From positions 186,001 to 250,000 of the forward strand of contig OY759723.1 in assembly GCA_963662575.1 (NCBI GenBank): a stretch of 64,000 nucleotides of DNA, in the 5' to 3' direction. The notes beneath the pieces were generated by a model that was not told where the DNA came from, searched no databases, and was given only the letters and a program-made list of their open reading frames with translations. This document shows positions 36,631 through 47,517 of this stretch, piece by piece. The translations under genes were made by a program, and so were the position numbers. Positions within the stretch are counted from its first letter, which is position 1. Every line of letters starts with the position of its first letter. Source of the DNA: Bin5 sp963662575. GTDB lineage: Bacteria > Chloroflexota > Anaerolineae > Caldilineales > Caldilineaceae.

Positions 36631-38157
36631 CTACGCCATAAAGCGGGGCCGATACTGCAAGGCCTCGGCCAAGTGGGGCGTGTCGATTTCCTCTTCGCCG
36701 GCAAGGTCGGCAATGGTGCGTGCCAATTTGAGGACGCGGTGATAGCCGCGGGCGCTCAGATCCATTTGGCGCACCGCAGCCTGCATCAGATTTTTACCCG
36801 CCTCTTTGAGTTGACAGTAGCGCTGGACTTCGGCCGGACCCATATCGCCGTTGACGACGATATGCCCCTTGTCCTGTTGGGCGAAACGGGACTGTTGACG
36901 GGCGCGCGCCTGTTCCACCCGGCGACGGAGGTGAGCGGACGGCTCGCCCTGGTCAAGGCCGGTCAGCTTCTGGAAGGGCACGCGAGCGACCTCGACATGA
37001 AGGTCGATGCGGTCCAGCAGCGGACCGCTGATGCGGCCCTGGTAGCGCTGAACTACGTTCATGGAGCAGGTGCACGGCTTGCGTTCGTCGCCGTAGAAGC
37101 CGCATGGGCAGGGGTTCATGGCGGCGACAAACATGAAATTGGCGGGGAAGGAGAGAGTGCCGGAGGCGCGGCTGATGGTTACGACTTTGTCCTCCAGGGG
37201 CTGGCGCAGGCTTTCCAGACTCTTGCTGCCGAATTCCGGCAGTTCGTCGAGGAAGAGGACGCCGCGGTGGGCGAGGCTGATCTCGCCGGGGCGGGGAATG
37301 CTGCCGCCACCAACGAGTCCGGCATGGCTGATGGTATGGTGGGGGGCGCGGAAGGGGCGGGCGCGGATCAGCGGACCGGAACCATTCAGTTCGCCAGCGA
37401 CCGAATAGATGCGGGTGATTTCGAGCGATTCGGGCAGAGTGGCGGCGGGCAGGATCGAGGGCAGGGCGCGCGCCATGAGAGTTTTGCCGCTGCCGGGCGG
37501 GCCTACCAAGCGTACATTGTGGCTGCCGGCACAGGCGATTTCAAAGGCGCGTTTTGCGTGCTCCTGGCCGCGGATGTCTTGAAAATCGACGGCGTAGACA
37601 ACCTCCTCGCCGGCGCTGAATGCGGCGGGGCTATGGGGAGACATCTCCTTCTGACCGGACAAATGGGCGACGATGTCGGTGAGATGCCCGACCGGGAATA
37701 CGTCGATGCCTTCGACAAGCGCGGCTTCAGGGGCGTTGGGCTGGGGCACGAACAGGCGCCGATAACCGGCCTTTTGGGCCATAGCCGCCATCGACAGCGC
37801 GCCGTTTACAGGGCGCACGGAGCCATCCAGGCCCAGTTCGCCGACGATCAAGGCGTCGTCCAGTTCGGCCAGCACCTGGCGGGTGGCGGCCATGATGCCG
37901 AGGGCGATGGGGAGATCGTATGCGGGGCCCTCTTTGCGCAGGTCGGCGGGGGCCAGGTTGACGGTCAGACGATGGTGGGGAAAGTGAAAGCCGCTGTTGG
38001 CGATGGCGGAACGAACGCGTTCGCCGCTTTCGCGGACGGCGGCGCTGGGCAGGCCGACGACGGTCAGCCGCTCAAGGCCGTTGGTGATATCGACTTCGAC
38101 TTCGATTCGTTCGGCGTCAAGGCCGACAATGGCACAGCTCTGAACTTTGGCAAGCAT
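36631..38157 (-). CDS. YifB family Mg chelatase-like AAA ATPase
   Basis: 508 aa from the ATG at 38157, preceded by GGAGG. N-terminal Lon-like/ChlI domain (GLPSAAVRESGERVRSAI), Walker A GPPGSGKT (219-226), Walker B VLFLDELPEF, a NPCPCGFYGD/CTC cysteine cluster and the C-terminal Mg-chelatase domain. YifB/ComM proteins act as branch-migration helicases in natural transformation. A housekeeping-type gene, unlike its catabolic neighbours. Confidence 0.93.
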   Translation of the reverse strand: MLAKVQSCAIVGLDAERIEVEVDITNGLERLTVVGLPSAAVRESGERVRSAIANSGFHFPHHRLTVNLAPADLRKEGPAYDLPIALGIMAATRQVLAELDDALIVGELGLDGSVRPVNGALSMAAMAQKAGYRRLFVPQPNAPEAALVEGIDVFPVGHLTDIVAHLSGQKEMSPHSPAAFSAGEEVVYAVDFQDIRGQEHAKRAFEIACAGSHNVRLVGPPGSGKTLMARALPSILPAATLPESLEITRIYSVAGELNGSGPLIRARPFRAPHHTISHAGLVGGGSIPRPGEISLAHRGVLFLDELPEFGSKSLESLRQPLEDKVVTISRASGTLSFPANFMFVAAMNPCPCGFYGDERKPCTCSMNVVQRYQGRISGPLLDRIDLHVEVARVPFQKLTGLDQGEPSAHLRRRVEQARARQQSRFAQQDKGHIVVNGDMGPAEVQRYCQLKEAGKNLMQAAVRQMDLSARGYHRVLKLARTIADLAGEEEIDTPHLAEALQYRPRFMA

Positions 38158-38235
38158 TTCAACCTCCGGGGGATTGGGTTGACAGTGCCCAGTGCAGTCA
38201 CCTTTGGCAGGCGACAGTTCACCGACCACCGGTGA

Positions 38236-39090
38236 CTAGAGGCCGGCAAGCTGCCAGGATCTTTGCAGTGACTCGGCTGTGGCCTGGGCGGCTTCGGCGG
38301 GCGAGAGGGCACGGATGCGCTGGCTGAACGGCTCAACCGTGACAGGGCCATCGTAGCCGATGGCGTCGAGGGCTTGTAGAAAGCCGGCGATGTCGGTGAG
38401 GCCGGTCTCTGCCGGCAGCGTGCGTTCGTTGTCGATCTGCTGGTCTGCGCTGCGACCGGCGATGGCATCGTTTACGTGGACATTGACTACCTGGGCGTTG
38501 GTCAGGTTTCGCACGGCTGAAACTTCGGTGTGGCTGGTGAAGAGGTGAAAAATATCTACGAGAAGGCCGGTACCTCCTGCTTCCAGGTCGGCGGCCAGTT
38601 GCAAGGCACCGTCCAAGGTGTGGATGAAGGAGTATTTCTTTTCATCGCGCAAGGTCTTAGGGCCGACCCATTCGAGACCGAAACGGATGCCGTTGTCCGC
38701 CAGGATTTCGGCGATGGGACGCAAGCGAACGATGTGAAATTCGTAGTTCTCGTCCCAGGGGCGTTCGTCATCGGCATTGGCGATATAGGTGGATGTCCGG
38801 TCGGCGCCGATGGATTTGGCCAGGGCGGCTTGGGCTGGCAGTTGGGCCAGTCCGCGCTGCCAGCTCTCTTGGTCTGCGCGGTAGGGGACGGGCATACTCC
38901 AGACGCCGAAGTTGAGGCCGGCGGGGGCCATCTGTTCGCCGATTGCGTCGGCGCCTTGGCTGGCAGCAATCTGCTGGAGTTCGGCGATCGACACATCCAG
39001 ACCGCCATAGCCGAAACGGTGGGCCAGTTGGACGGATTCACTGAAAGGGACGTTGATGCCCAAAGCGCCGGGGCTAAGGTTAGGGTACAT
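38236..39090 (-). CDS. Sugar phosphate isomerase/epimerase (xylose isomerase-like TIM barrel)
   Basis: 284 aa from the ATG at 39090 with AGGAG upstream. The AP endonuclease 2-like barrel has EWVGPKT, LLVDIFHLF and VNVHVNDA metal-binding patterns. Acts on a ketose or inositol-type substrate with a divalent metal. Same direction as YifB but functionally unrelated; a 78 nt gap separates them. Confidence 0.85.
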   Translation of the reverse strand: MYPNLSPGALGINVPFSESVQLAHRFGYGGLDVSIAELQQIAASQGADAIGEQMAPAGLNFGVWSMPVPYRADQESWQRGLAQLPAQAALAKSIGADRTSTYIANADDERPWDENYEFHIVRLRPIAEILADNGIRFGLEWVGPKTLRDEKKYSFIHTLDGALQLAADLEAGGTGLLVDIFHLFTSHTEVSAVRNLTNAQVVNVHVNDAIAGRSADQQIDNERTLPAETGLTDIAGFLQALDAIGYDGPVTVEPFSQRIRALSPAEAAQATAESLQRSWQLAGL

Positions 39091-39201
39091 GGTTTTCTCC
39101 TGACGGGAGCCGGGTGTTCGAGGCTGTGAATTGTCAGTAAACGGGCTATCTTGCACTGAAGTAATCGACTGACAGGCGCAGGTTCCTTGTGTTGTCGTGG
39201 G

Positions 39202-40680
39202 TCATTGACCACCCATTACTTGCTTGCGGCTGTGTAAACCCAGGCTGGTGGTGATACCAAGGAGGCCGGCGAGGGCAATGAACAGAAAGACCTGCTGATA
39301 TGCCTCAATGTCGGGCAGGCCGCGCTCCAGGCCGCTGTGCAACAGAACTCCGGCCAGCGCGGTGCCGATGGCGACGCCCACAAAGCGAATCATACTATAC
39401 ACGCCGGCGGCCGTACCCATTTCCTCATCGTCGGTTTCCGACATGGCGGCCTGATGGAGGGCAGCGAGCATGGTGCCAACGCTGAGCCCCTGGAGGGCCA
39501 ACAAAGCGACGACAACGCTTATATGGATTGAGGCCGGGATTTGTGAGAAGAGGAAGACGGCAAGCGCCTGCCCGCTCAGACCGACGAGCACGGGCCAGCG
39601 GCTGCCCCAGCGGTCGGCTGCCAGGCCGCCGAAACGCACCATTACGGTCATCGCGCCGGGGTTGATCGTGAGGATCAGGCCCAGGTATCCAGGGCTGAGG
39701 TTGTGGATATCTACGAGATAGAGGGGTAACAGAAAGCTGGCTCCACCCATCACGAACATACGCATGGAGGCGCACAAGGAAGCGAAACGAAAGTTTCGGT
39801 AGTTGAACAGTTTCAGTGAAACGAATGGATCCTGGCGACGTCTTTCCCAAGCAAGGAAGGCACCGAAACAGAGCAACAGCGCGCCCAGCAGCCGCCAGTC
39901 CCGCAGGGGCTCCACACCGGTGATGGGCCGGCTGGAGAGATAGAAAAGACCCATGGTCAGAGTGCCGGCCAGCAATAGTACACCTGCCCAGTCGAAGCTG
40001 CGTAAGAACCGCGGCCGCACGTCGCTGAGGCCGGCGGGAACCCACAGCTTTACCGCGAAAAGGCCCAGGATGCCCAGCAGAAGGGCCGGTCCGAATGCGG
40101 CCCGCCATCCCCAGGCATCGACCAGAAACCCGGCGAAGAATGGGCCGATGGCTGCGGTCAGCGGTCCGATTGAACCCCAGGTGCCCAGCGCCTTACCTCT
40201 TTCTTCTCTGCGGAAGATGGTGGCGATAAAGGCCATGCCCAGAGGCATGATGCCGGCGATGCCGAACCCCTGCACGGCCCGCCCTATCATCAGCCAAGTC
40301 AGATTGGTAGCGAAGAAGGCCATTGCCGAGCCGACGGAAAAGATTGCGATGCCGGCCAGAATGAGACGTCGGCGGCCCACTCCGTCGCTCAAGCGGCCGT
40401 AGACGGGCATCAGAATCATATAGGGCAATGTAAATGCGCTGGATGTCCAGGCGACCACGTCGGCGCTCATGGCGAAGGTGTCGCGCAGGACGGGCAGGGC
40501 GACGCGGCTCATGGAAGAGCTGAGAGGCATGATCGTCGACGGTATCATCAACGCGTAGAGAATCAGCCACGCCTGCTCCGAAGGCAAACCGCGCCCTTGG
40601 GCAGGAACCGAGTTGATTTCTGATTCGTTCTTTCTACGAGAGCCAATCCGACGGAGGATTGCGATAGGGGTACTTTCCAA
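39202..40680 (-). CDS. MFS transporter, DHA2/EmrB-like
   Basis: 492 aa with about 14 hydrophobic helices, the DHA2 drug:H+ antiporter topology. The N-terminal 33 residues are polar; the start is a TTG at 40680 after AAAGGG. Motif A-like GRLSDGVGRRR is present between helices 2 and 3. Probably exports a toxic compound or metabolite. A 7-base perfect inverted repeat stands about 45 bases upstream and could be a regulator's operator. Confidence 0.9.
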   Translation of the reverse strand: MESTPIAILRRIGSRRKNESEINSVPAQGRGLPSEQAWLILYALMIPSTIMPLSSSMSRVALPVLRDTFAMSADVVAWTSSAFTLPYMILMPVYGRLSDGVGRRRLILAGIAIFSVGSAMAFFATNLTWLMIGRAVQGFGIAGIMPLGMAFIATIFRREERGKALGTWGSIGPLTAAIGPFFAGFLVDAWGWRAAFGPALLLGILGLFAVKLWVPAGLSDVRPRFLRSFDWAGVLLLAGTLTMGLFYLSSRPITGVEPLRDWRLLGALLLCFGAFLAWERRRQDPFVSLKLFNYRNFRFASLCASMRMFVMGGASFLLPLYLVDIHNLSPGYLGLILTINPGAMTVMVRFGGLAADRWGSRWPVLVGLSGQALAVFLFSQIPASIHISVVVALLALQGLSVGTMLAALHQAAMSETDDEEMGTAAGVYSMIRFVGVAIGTALAGVLLHSGLERGLPDIEAYQQVFLFIALAGLLGITTSLGLHSRKQVMGGQ

Positions 40681-40721
40681 GTTGTTACCCTTTTCAACCG
40701 AGGCGCTAGATTTCGGCCATG

Positions 40722-40744
40722 TGAACCGACTCTTTAGCGGTTCA
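40722..40744. promoter_or_regulatory. Inverted repeat upstream of MFS gene
   Basis: TGAACCG-(9)-CGGTTCA, perfect arms, 42-64 bases before the TTG start of the MFS gene on the minus strand. The position suits a repressor site for an exporter, but no regulator gene adjoins it. Confidence 0.4.
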
Positions 40745-41094
40745 GACGGACTTAACTATCATACCCGCTGCGGGCCCAATGGATAAATGTGTTGCTGCAT
40801 CGGAATGAGGACACGGGTTGACAAGTAGAGAGTCACCGGGTTCGGTCCAGTTACCGCCAGAAGCCGGACAAGGCACGTAGGCGGCCTTACATCAGCATTG
40901 ACAAAATGGGGATGGCGTGCCAAGATGCGAAGGTCAAAACAGATCTTAACCGGTGCTGTTGAAGGTCGAAGTTCATGTGCGACTGTTCAGCAGCCCAGCA
41001 AAGCAGTTCGAGGGCCCGCCTTCGGTCGGCCTACGCGGTGCAAAGCGCCGATGGGTCGATGGGCGGGCGCTGTCATGGTGGTATAAATAGCTTC

Positions 41095-41122
41095 TTGACA
41101 GGACGGCGCTGGTTGGTCGAAT
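41095..41122 (+). promoter_or_regulatory. Promoter candidate for dehydrogenase
   Basis: Perfect TTGACA, 16-base spacer, then TCGAAT (four of six to TATAAT), about 92 bases before the dehydrogenase start. Pattern match only. Confidence 0.35.
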
Positions 41123-41213
41123 TGCTGGTAAGCTGTATAGGCGACTTATTCGTAGAAAAGGGACCAACAGGTAGCGGCATTGACCCGCCGGCATTTGCAG
41201 AGGATAGGCCTAT

Positions 41214-42224
41214 ATGAAAGCATTGATGTATCGCGGCCCGTGGAAGATGCCTGTGGAGGAGCTAGAGGAGCCGGCGCCGACCGCGGGCAAGGTGGTGGTG
41301 GATGTACAAGCGGTGGGCATTTGCGGCTCGGACGTTCACGGGTTCACGGGGAATAGCGGTCGCCGTACGCCCGGCATTGTGATGGGGCACGAGTTCGCGG
41401 GCACAATAAGCGAATTGGGGCGGGACGTGGAAGGCTACGCGGTCGGTGACGGTGTTGTCGTCATGCCCCTCTTTTCGGTTGCGGCAGGAGGGGACCCTTA
41501 TCCGATCAACCTGTCTCCTCACCGGCGGCTGACAGGAATGAACGAGCATGGAGCATACGCGCAACGAGTTGCAGTGCGGGAGGCGCAGTTATTTCGCAAA
41601 CCTGCGGGGCTCAGTTGGCAGCGGGCGGCGCTGTGCGAACCGATGGCGGTCACTCTGCACGCCGCCCGAATCACACCTATCAACCCGATGCAGAAGGTGG
41701 CAGTCATTGGCGCCGGGCCGATTGGGCTGCTGGCGATGCTGGCGGCCCGCTTGAAGGGCGCGGGAACGGTGATTGTCGTCGACCGGTCTGTACACCGGTT
41801 GGAGTTGGCCGAGGAGTTGGGCGCGGACGCGGTCATCAACGTGGACGAGACAGACGCGGCGGCGGCGATCCGGGAGATGACGGGCGGCGGTGTCGATGCG
41901 GCCTTCGAGGCGGTGGGCATCACCCCGACGGCACAGCTGTCGGTTGAAGCCACCCGCAATGGCGGCAGTATTACGTGGATCGGCAACAATGCGCCGATGA
42001 TCGAGGTGGACATGCAGAGCATCGTCACGCGGGAGATGAGCGTGCGGGGCTCATATGGTTTCGACGAGATTGATTTTGCAGCGGCGATAGAAGCGCTGTC
42101 GTCGGGCCGCCTGAATGTAGATCCCCTCGTAGAGAAGATCGCCCCTCTGGAGGATGGGCCGGAAATTTTCCGCAGCCTGGCCGCCGGTGAGACAGACCTT
42201 GTAAAGATCATTTTGAATCCGTAG
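41214..42224 (+). CDS. Zinc-type alcohol/polyol dehydrogenase lacking structural zinc loop
   Basis: 336 aa. Catalytic zinc residues are kept: C37 in GICGSD and H59-E60 in GHEFAG. The Rossmann domain has GAGPIGLLAM. The loop that normally carries four cysteines for a structural zinc is replaced by a Pro/Gly-rich segment (VMPLFSVAAGGDPYP) with no Cys, so it probably binds only one zinc. Likely oxidises a sugar alcohol or 1,2-diol with NAD. Followed on the same strand by an isomerase. Confidence 0.9.
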   Translation: MKALMYRGPWKMPVEELEEPAPTAGKVVVDVQAVGICGSDVHGFTGNSGRRTPGIVMGHEFAGTISELGRDVEGYAVGDGVVVMPLFSVAAGGDPYPINLSPHRRLTGMNEHGAYAQRVAVREAQLFRKPAGLSWQRAALCEPMAVTLHAARITPINPMQKVAVIGAGPIGLLAMLAARLKGAGTVIVVDRSVHRLELAEELGADAVINVDETDAAAAIREMTGGGVDAAFEAVGITPTAQLSVEATRNGGSITWIGNNAPMIEVDMQSIVTREMSVRGSYGFDEIDFAAAIEALSSGRLNVDPLVEKIAPLEDGPEIFRSLAAGETDLVKIILNP

Positions 42225-42327
42225 ATAAATCGGACAAGTGTGATAGGCGCTATATCAGAGAATGTACTTGTTGGAAAAGTGAACTGTGTGATTGACTGAA
42301 TAGAGAGTCAAACACACTTCGAGCCCT

Positions 42328-43221
42328 ATGAAAATCGCCGCGTTTCCCAAATGTTATCTGGACGATATTTCGCTTCACCGCACGATGTCGGTCTTCGACT
42401 GGATCGAGCAGGCGCGTGCGCTTGGCGCCGAGGGGTTAGAGATGTACGAGGGCTTTTTCTGGAGCCTGGAGGACGACTATATAGATTCGATCGGGGAGGC
42501 CATCGAGGGGGCAGGATTTGCCATGCCGATGCTGTGCTGCTCGCCCGACTTCACCGACCCCGACCCGGCGGGGCGCCAGCAGGCAGTGGAACGGGAAGCG
42601 CGCATGATCGGTATCACGCGGCGTCTTGGCGGGCCTGGTGCGGTCTGCCGGGTGCTTTCCGGGCAACGGCGGCCAGGTGTATCGGACGAACAGGGTCTGG
42701 AGTGGGTGGTGGAATGTATTGAGGAGTGTATCGAGGTTGCCAGGGAGAAAGACGTTGTCCTGGGGCTTGAAAATCATTATAAGGACGGCTATTGGCAGTA
42801 CCCGGAGTTTGCGCAGAGGGCGAAGATCTTCGTAGAGTTGTTAGATGCCATCCCGGAACAGAGGCATTTCGGTGTGCAGTTCGACCCATCCAATGCGCTG
42901 GTTGCGGGGGATGATCCGGTTGAACTACTGCGCCAGGTGGCGGATCGGGTGGTGACGATGCACGCCAGCGACCGCTTTCTGGTCGATGGAGCGACGCTGG
43001 ATGACGTGCTTCTGCCCAACGGCCTGATCGGATATCCTGACAAACTTCAACACGGAATTACCGGACAAGGCAGTAACGATTATGGCGCTATTTTTTCGAT
43101 CCTGCGGGACAGGGGGTTCGATGGATGGGTCAGTATCGAAGACGGCATGGACGGAATGGAAGAGATGCGGAAGAGCATCGAATTCCTGAAGCAGATGCGT
43201 GCCAGGTACTTCGAACAATGA
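42328..43221 (+). CDS. Sugar phosphate isomerase/epimerase
   Basis: 297 aa AP endonuclease 2-like TIM barrel. Metal-site patterns are GLENHYKDGYW, FGVQFDPSNAL and TMHASDRF; near the C-terminus, VSIEDGMDG. Downstream of the dehydrogenase by 103 nt, suggesting oxidation then isomerisation of the same sugar. The next gene starts 64 nt later. Confidence 0.87.
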   Translation: MKIAAFPKCYLDDISLHRTMSVFDWIEQARALGAEGLEMYEGFFWSLEDDYIDSIGEAIEGAGFAMPMLCCSPDFTDPDPAGRQQAVEREARMIGITRRLGGPGAVCRVLSGQRRPGVSDEQGLEWVVECIEECIEVAREKDVVLGLENHYKDGYWQYPEFAQRAKIFVELLDAIPEQRHFGVQFDPSNALVAGDDPVELLRQVADRVVTMHASDRFLVDGATLDDVLLPNGLIGYPDKLQHGITGQGSNDYGAIFSILRDRGFDGWVSIEDGMDGMEEMRKSIEFLKQMRARYFEQ

Positions 43222-43285
43222 GAACCGAGAATCAAGGAGCGATAGAGAGTTCCCGCTCTTTTTACAGTGCCGCGGAGGACGAGAG

Positions 43286-44740
<1,455 letters not shown>

Positions 44741-45262
44741 GCGGAAGAAGCTGCGCGAACAGTTGGGAATGCGTGCGGCGTTTTTGGGGATTGCCGGAAA
44801 GTCGTCCTGCGGCCAGTCTGGAGAAAGCAGACGGTTGGTAACTACTAAGCCGTATGCAGTGCCTGTCATGACCAGCCCTTGATCCCCGCTGCCGTTCAGG
44901 CTCTCTCATCGTATATTTGCTGTCGGTCGCCACTGTGGACGGGCCGCACAGCTGGAATGACGCCGAACGGTGGGTGAGGGATGGTTTTGGGCGGGGGCGT
45001 TGCGGGGGCGGAGCCCCTGCACAAGGGAGGGCCGAAGGCCCGACCGCCCATATGCTAAGAGAAAGTATAGAGGAGTGAGTGAAACACTTGCCACGCCTGA
45101 GTCAGGGGTGGCATTGGCTGAGTAGTTACGACGGTTGCAAGAAATAGAATAGAGAGGCGAAGGGGCGCGGGTTGTCCGACTCGCGCCTTTATGATTTCTG
45201 GCGCAGGGGGCCCTGTATACGAGCGGGCGCCGCTCCCGCGCATTCAGGTAGTGTGCGGCTTG
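44741..45262. other. Spacer of about 520 bases with repeat copy 2
   Basis: Convergent gap between the mutase and the Cys-rich gene. It contains repeat copy 2 (44982-45052); the remainder shows no protein-like frame, RNA gene or clear terminator. Confidence 0.5.
44982..45052. repeat. Dispersed palindromic repeat, copy 2
   Basis: Nearly identical to copy 1: GGTTTTGGGCGGGGGCGTTG, a GGGGCGGAGCCCC palindrome, TGCACAAGGGA, then GGGCCGAAGGCCC and GACCGCCCATAT. Here the first palindrome has G where the others have C at its centre, keeping the stem. Confidence 0.8.
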
Positions 45263-45586
45263 TTAACTTGGCTTGGTGAACAACTGCTGTCTGATCTCCT
45301 GGCGCGTCTGCTCAAACGTTTGGCGCAGCTTCAAATCGGAACCCTTTTGGGCGCCAACGACGCGTTGCGCGCAAGTGACACAACCAAGGGAGGCCTTGTA
45401 GCTGCTCTGGTCGCAGTTGAGGCAGTCACACAGACGAATCATCATGAGAGAGAAGGCAAGTGTGTCCTCGTTTCCATCGCGCTGACTTGCTACCTGATCG
45501 ACCAACTCCTGCCAGTCCGCGCCTCGTTCCAGTCCTAGTGGTCGGATGGCCCGATGAGGAAAAAGAATTTCACTTTTGGGGTACAT
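45263..45586 (-). CDS. Small cysteine-cluster protein
   Basis: 107 aa from the ATG at 45586, preceded by GAGAGGAG. C-x-C-x2-C (C53, C55, C58) then C69-x2-C72 suggests a zinc or iron-sulfur site; N-terminal FPHRAIRPLGLERG is distinctive. No characterised family recognised, though I recall similar short proteins in Chloroflexota. It follows two Yip1-like membrane genes in the same orientation. Confidence 0.65.
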   Translation of the reverse strand: MYPKSEILFPHRAIRPLGLERGADWQELVDQVASQRDGNEDTLAFSLMMIRLCDCLNCDQSSYKASLGCVTCAQRVVGAQKGSDLKLRQTFEQTRQEIRQQLFTKPS

Positions 45587-45702
45587 GACGACTCCTCTCG
45601 TGAGTTTCCGGCTATTGATTTTGGTACCTGCCCCGATGCGGGGCAGGATCTGGCGACTGACTGCTGTGAACTGAATTTCACGCGTTTCCAGAGGCGTAGA
45701 CT

Positions 45703-46422
45703 TCAAGAGCTGGCGACGAACAGGAATACCAGTAGGACGAGCAAGGCAAATGCCAAGAGAGCGAGAATAAGGATGAACAGCAAAGGCAACAGGACGGCGG
45801 CCAGCGATCGTGTGCGAGGCAAGCTTGTAACTTCCTCATTGGCCCTGGCATAGACGATGAAGGCCCAGATAATGCCGGCCACGCTGCTGACACGGCCCAG
45901 GCAGGGGATGGGCGAGAGGCCGATAAGGAGTAGAGGCGCGGCCGCAAAACCGGTGGCGGCGAAGAAGGGCTGCAGTCTGCTGGTTGCGCCGAAGGCTTTG
46001 TTGCAGGCCATTACGAGCGCGCCGTAGACGATCCAGACGGCGAGCCAGCGCAGCGGCCAATTTATCCATTCACCAAGCGCGCTGAGAAAGGCGGCCAGCC
46101 AGCCGGGCAAGGGCTGCTGGAGGCCGGCGATCAGATGGAAGAGCTCGCTTAGGTGGACGAGATCGAAGAAAGCGGATGCATAGTCAAGCGGAGCTTCTTG
46201 CAGAAGGGATGCCTGCGCTCCCAGGCGCGCCAGAGGAAGGGCGCTACCGACTGAAGTGGCTTGCTCCCAATTGACCAGAAACGGGAGAAAGCCGGCCAGC
46301 AGTCCGAGGAGGAAAACCATGCCAAGGGACTGGCGCATGGTGGTGTCGGTGAAACCTGTGGCGCGCAACTGGACGGCGTCGCTCATTTTTTGGGGCGTGG
46401 GAAGCCAGTTGTGCAAGTTCAC
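45703..46422 (-). CDS. Yip1-like integral membrane protein
   Basis: 239 aa. GTG start at 46422 within a GTGA overlap of the preceding stop, which decides the start; the frame upstream belongs to the other gene's opposite composition. Five to six hydrophobic segments, the last very long and leucine-rich. No catalytic motif. Paired with its upstream neighbour of similar architecture; likely a membrane scaffold of unknown role. Confidence 0.68.
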   Translation of the reverse strand: MNLHNWLPTPQKMSDAVQLRATGFTDTTMRQSLGMVFLLGLLAGFLPFLVNWEQATSVGSALPLARLGAQASLLQEAPLDYASAFFDLVHLSELFHLIAGLQQPLPGWLAAFLSALGEWINWPLRWLAVWIVYGALVMACNKAFGATSRLQPFFAATGFAAAPLLLIGLSPIPCLGRVSSVAGIIWAFIVYARANEEVTSLPRTRSLAAVLLPLLFILILALLAFALLVLLVFLFVASS

Positions 46423-47123
46423 AGACTGCCCCCAGCGATGATGAAGAGGACACCGAATGCTATGGCGGCGATGCTGCTGACGAGGAGTAGCAGGAGCCAA
46501 GAGCCGACGGACACCAGGGCCGCCCGACCGGGAGGCAGTTCGTGGGCCACTTCCAGCCCGCGATAGGCGATCAGGACGCCCCAAACATGGATCAGGACCG
46601 AGGCGACTGAGACGAAAGGAATGAAGGTGAACAGGTAAAGCAGGCGAGGGGCGTTGCTGAGGGCGACCGCGCCCATGGTCTGGCCCATTGAACCCTGGCC
46701 GCCGGCGGCGCGGGCAAGCAGATGGCTAGAGAGGCCAAAGAGGAGCCACTGACCAATCAGGCCGAGGGGCGTAGTTGCCAGTGTCAGGAGGCGGAACAGG
46801 ACGCTGTCGTAACCGCTGTACGCCAGCAGGAGAGGCCAGACGTTGCGCAGGGTGCGTTCAAACTCGAGCAGCGTTTCGCCGTTGATGGTACCCTGCCGCA
46901 GAGTACGCAGAAACATGTTCAGGAGAGCATCGGAGGGCGGCAGCGAGGCGGTAAGGAGGAGGCTGCCGACGAGTTGGGCGACGGCGACGAGAATACCGAT
47001 ACAGGCACACAAAAAGAGTCCCTCTATCCAAGGGTTGTCGTCGTCGACCATTTCTACGAATGGGTCGGGTTCCAGGAGGAGGGCCTTCCCGATGAACCGC
47101 GGGTAGTTCTGTGGTTGTAACAT
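46419..47123 (-). CDS. Yip1-like integral membrane protein
   Basis: 234 aa from the ATG at 47123 (MLQPQNYPRF); an open frame runs 30 codons further without homology. A short soluble N-terminus, then about five membrane helices spaced as in Yip1-domain proteins. Coupled by a 4-nt overlap to the next gene. No Shine-Dalgarno is apparent. Confidence 0.68.
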   Translation of the reverse strand: MLQPQNYPRFIGKALLLEPDPFVEMVDDDNPWIEGLFLCACIGILVAVAQLVGSLLLTASLPPSDALLNMFLRTLRQGTINGETLLEFERTLRNVWPLLLAYSGYDSVLFRLLTLATTPLGLIGQWLLFGLSSHLLARAAGGQGSMGQTMGAVALSNAPRLLYLFTFIPFVSVASVLIHVWGVLIAYRGLEVAHELPPGRAALVSVGSWLLLLLVSSIAAIAFGVLFIIAGGSL

Positions 47124-47517
47124 CTGGTTGCGATGTCTGTCTGAACTGTAAGTCCAGAGCGGGTCCCGATGGAGGGGTGGGCTGCAATTGAGAAAGCAAT
47201 TCGCTTGTGCCAAGCCCCTTGCTCACGTCAGGCAATGATAGCATAGGATTGACCGGCTCTCGAAAATCGCGACTGTCTGGGACGCGGCTGGTAGTGGCGG
47301 GACAGTTGTTGGACAAGTGGGGCCGCTGTCGATAGGATGGCTGGGCGGCTCCTAGTCGATCATTTTTCGTGCGGCGGCAAGCCATCGGAAATGCTGTTGG
47401 CGCTTGGCTGATAACGCCAGGTTGCGGTTACTGCGATGGGCAGATTGCTTGACTGGCAGCAGAGCTTGATTCGAGCCGGCGACGGCCAAAATTGATAAAA
47501 TTGAGCAGGAGATCGAA
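47124..47517. other. Divergent spacer
   Basis: About 390 bases between a Yip1-like gene (minus) and the PurM-fold gene (plus). No coding frame or repeat recognised. AGGAG precedes the plus-strand start; promoter elements for either side are not convincing. Confidence 0.45.

Larger units (their letters stand above)
40681..41213. other. Divergent spacer of about 530 bases
   Basis: It holds the upstream regions of the MFS gene (minus) and of the dehydrogenase (plus). The inverted repeat TGAACCG/CGGTTCA (40722-40744) and a TTGACA promoter candidate (41095) are the only structured parts I see. No credible coding frame. A GCCCGCC/GGCGGGC pair about 45 bases apart may be chance. Confidence 0.5.

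Noticed and set aside
36673..38235. Plus-strand open frame of 520 codons antisense to YifB
   Set aside because: Mirror of a well-conserved gene; product is Gly/Ala/Asp-rich with no motif, as expected for GC-rich codon third positions. Same reason rejects the long antisense frames at 2684-3946, 4528-5775, 18519-19562, 23270-24328 and 13555-14685.
40835..40890. tRNA-like GGTTCGGTCC stretch
   Set aside because: The T-loop word is imperfect and no acceptor or anticodon stem can be drawn around it.
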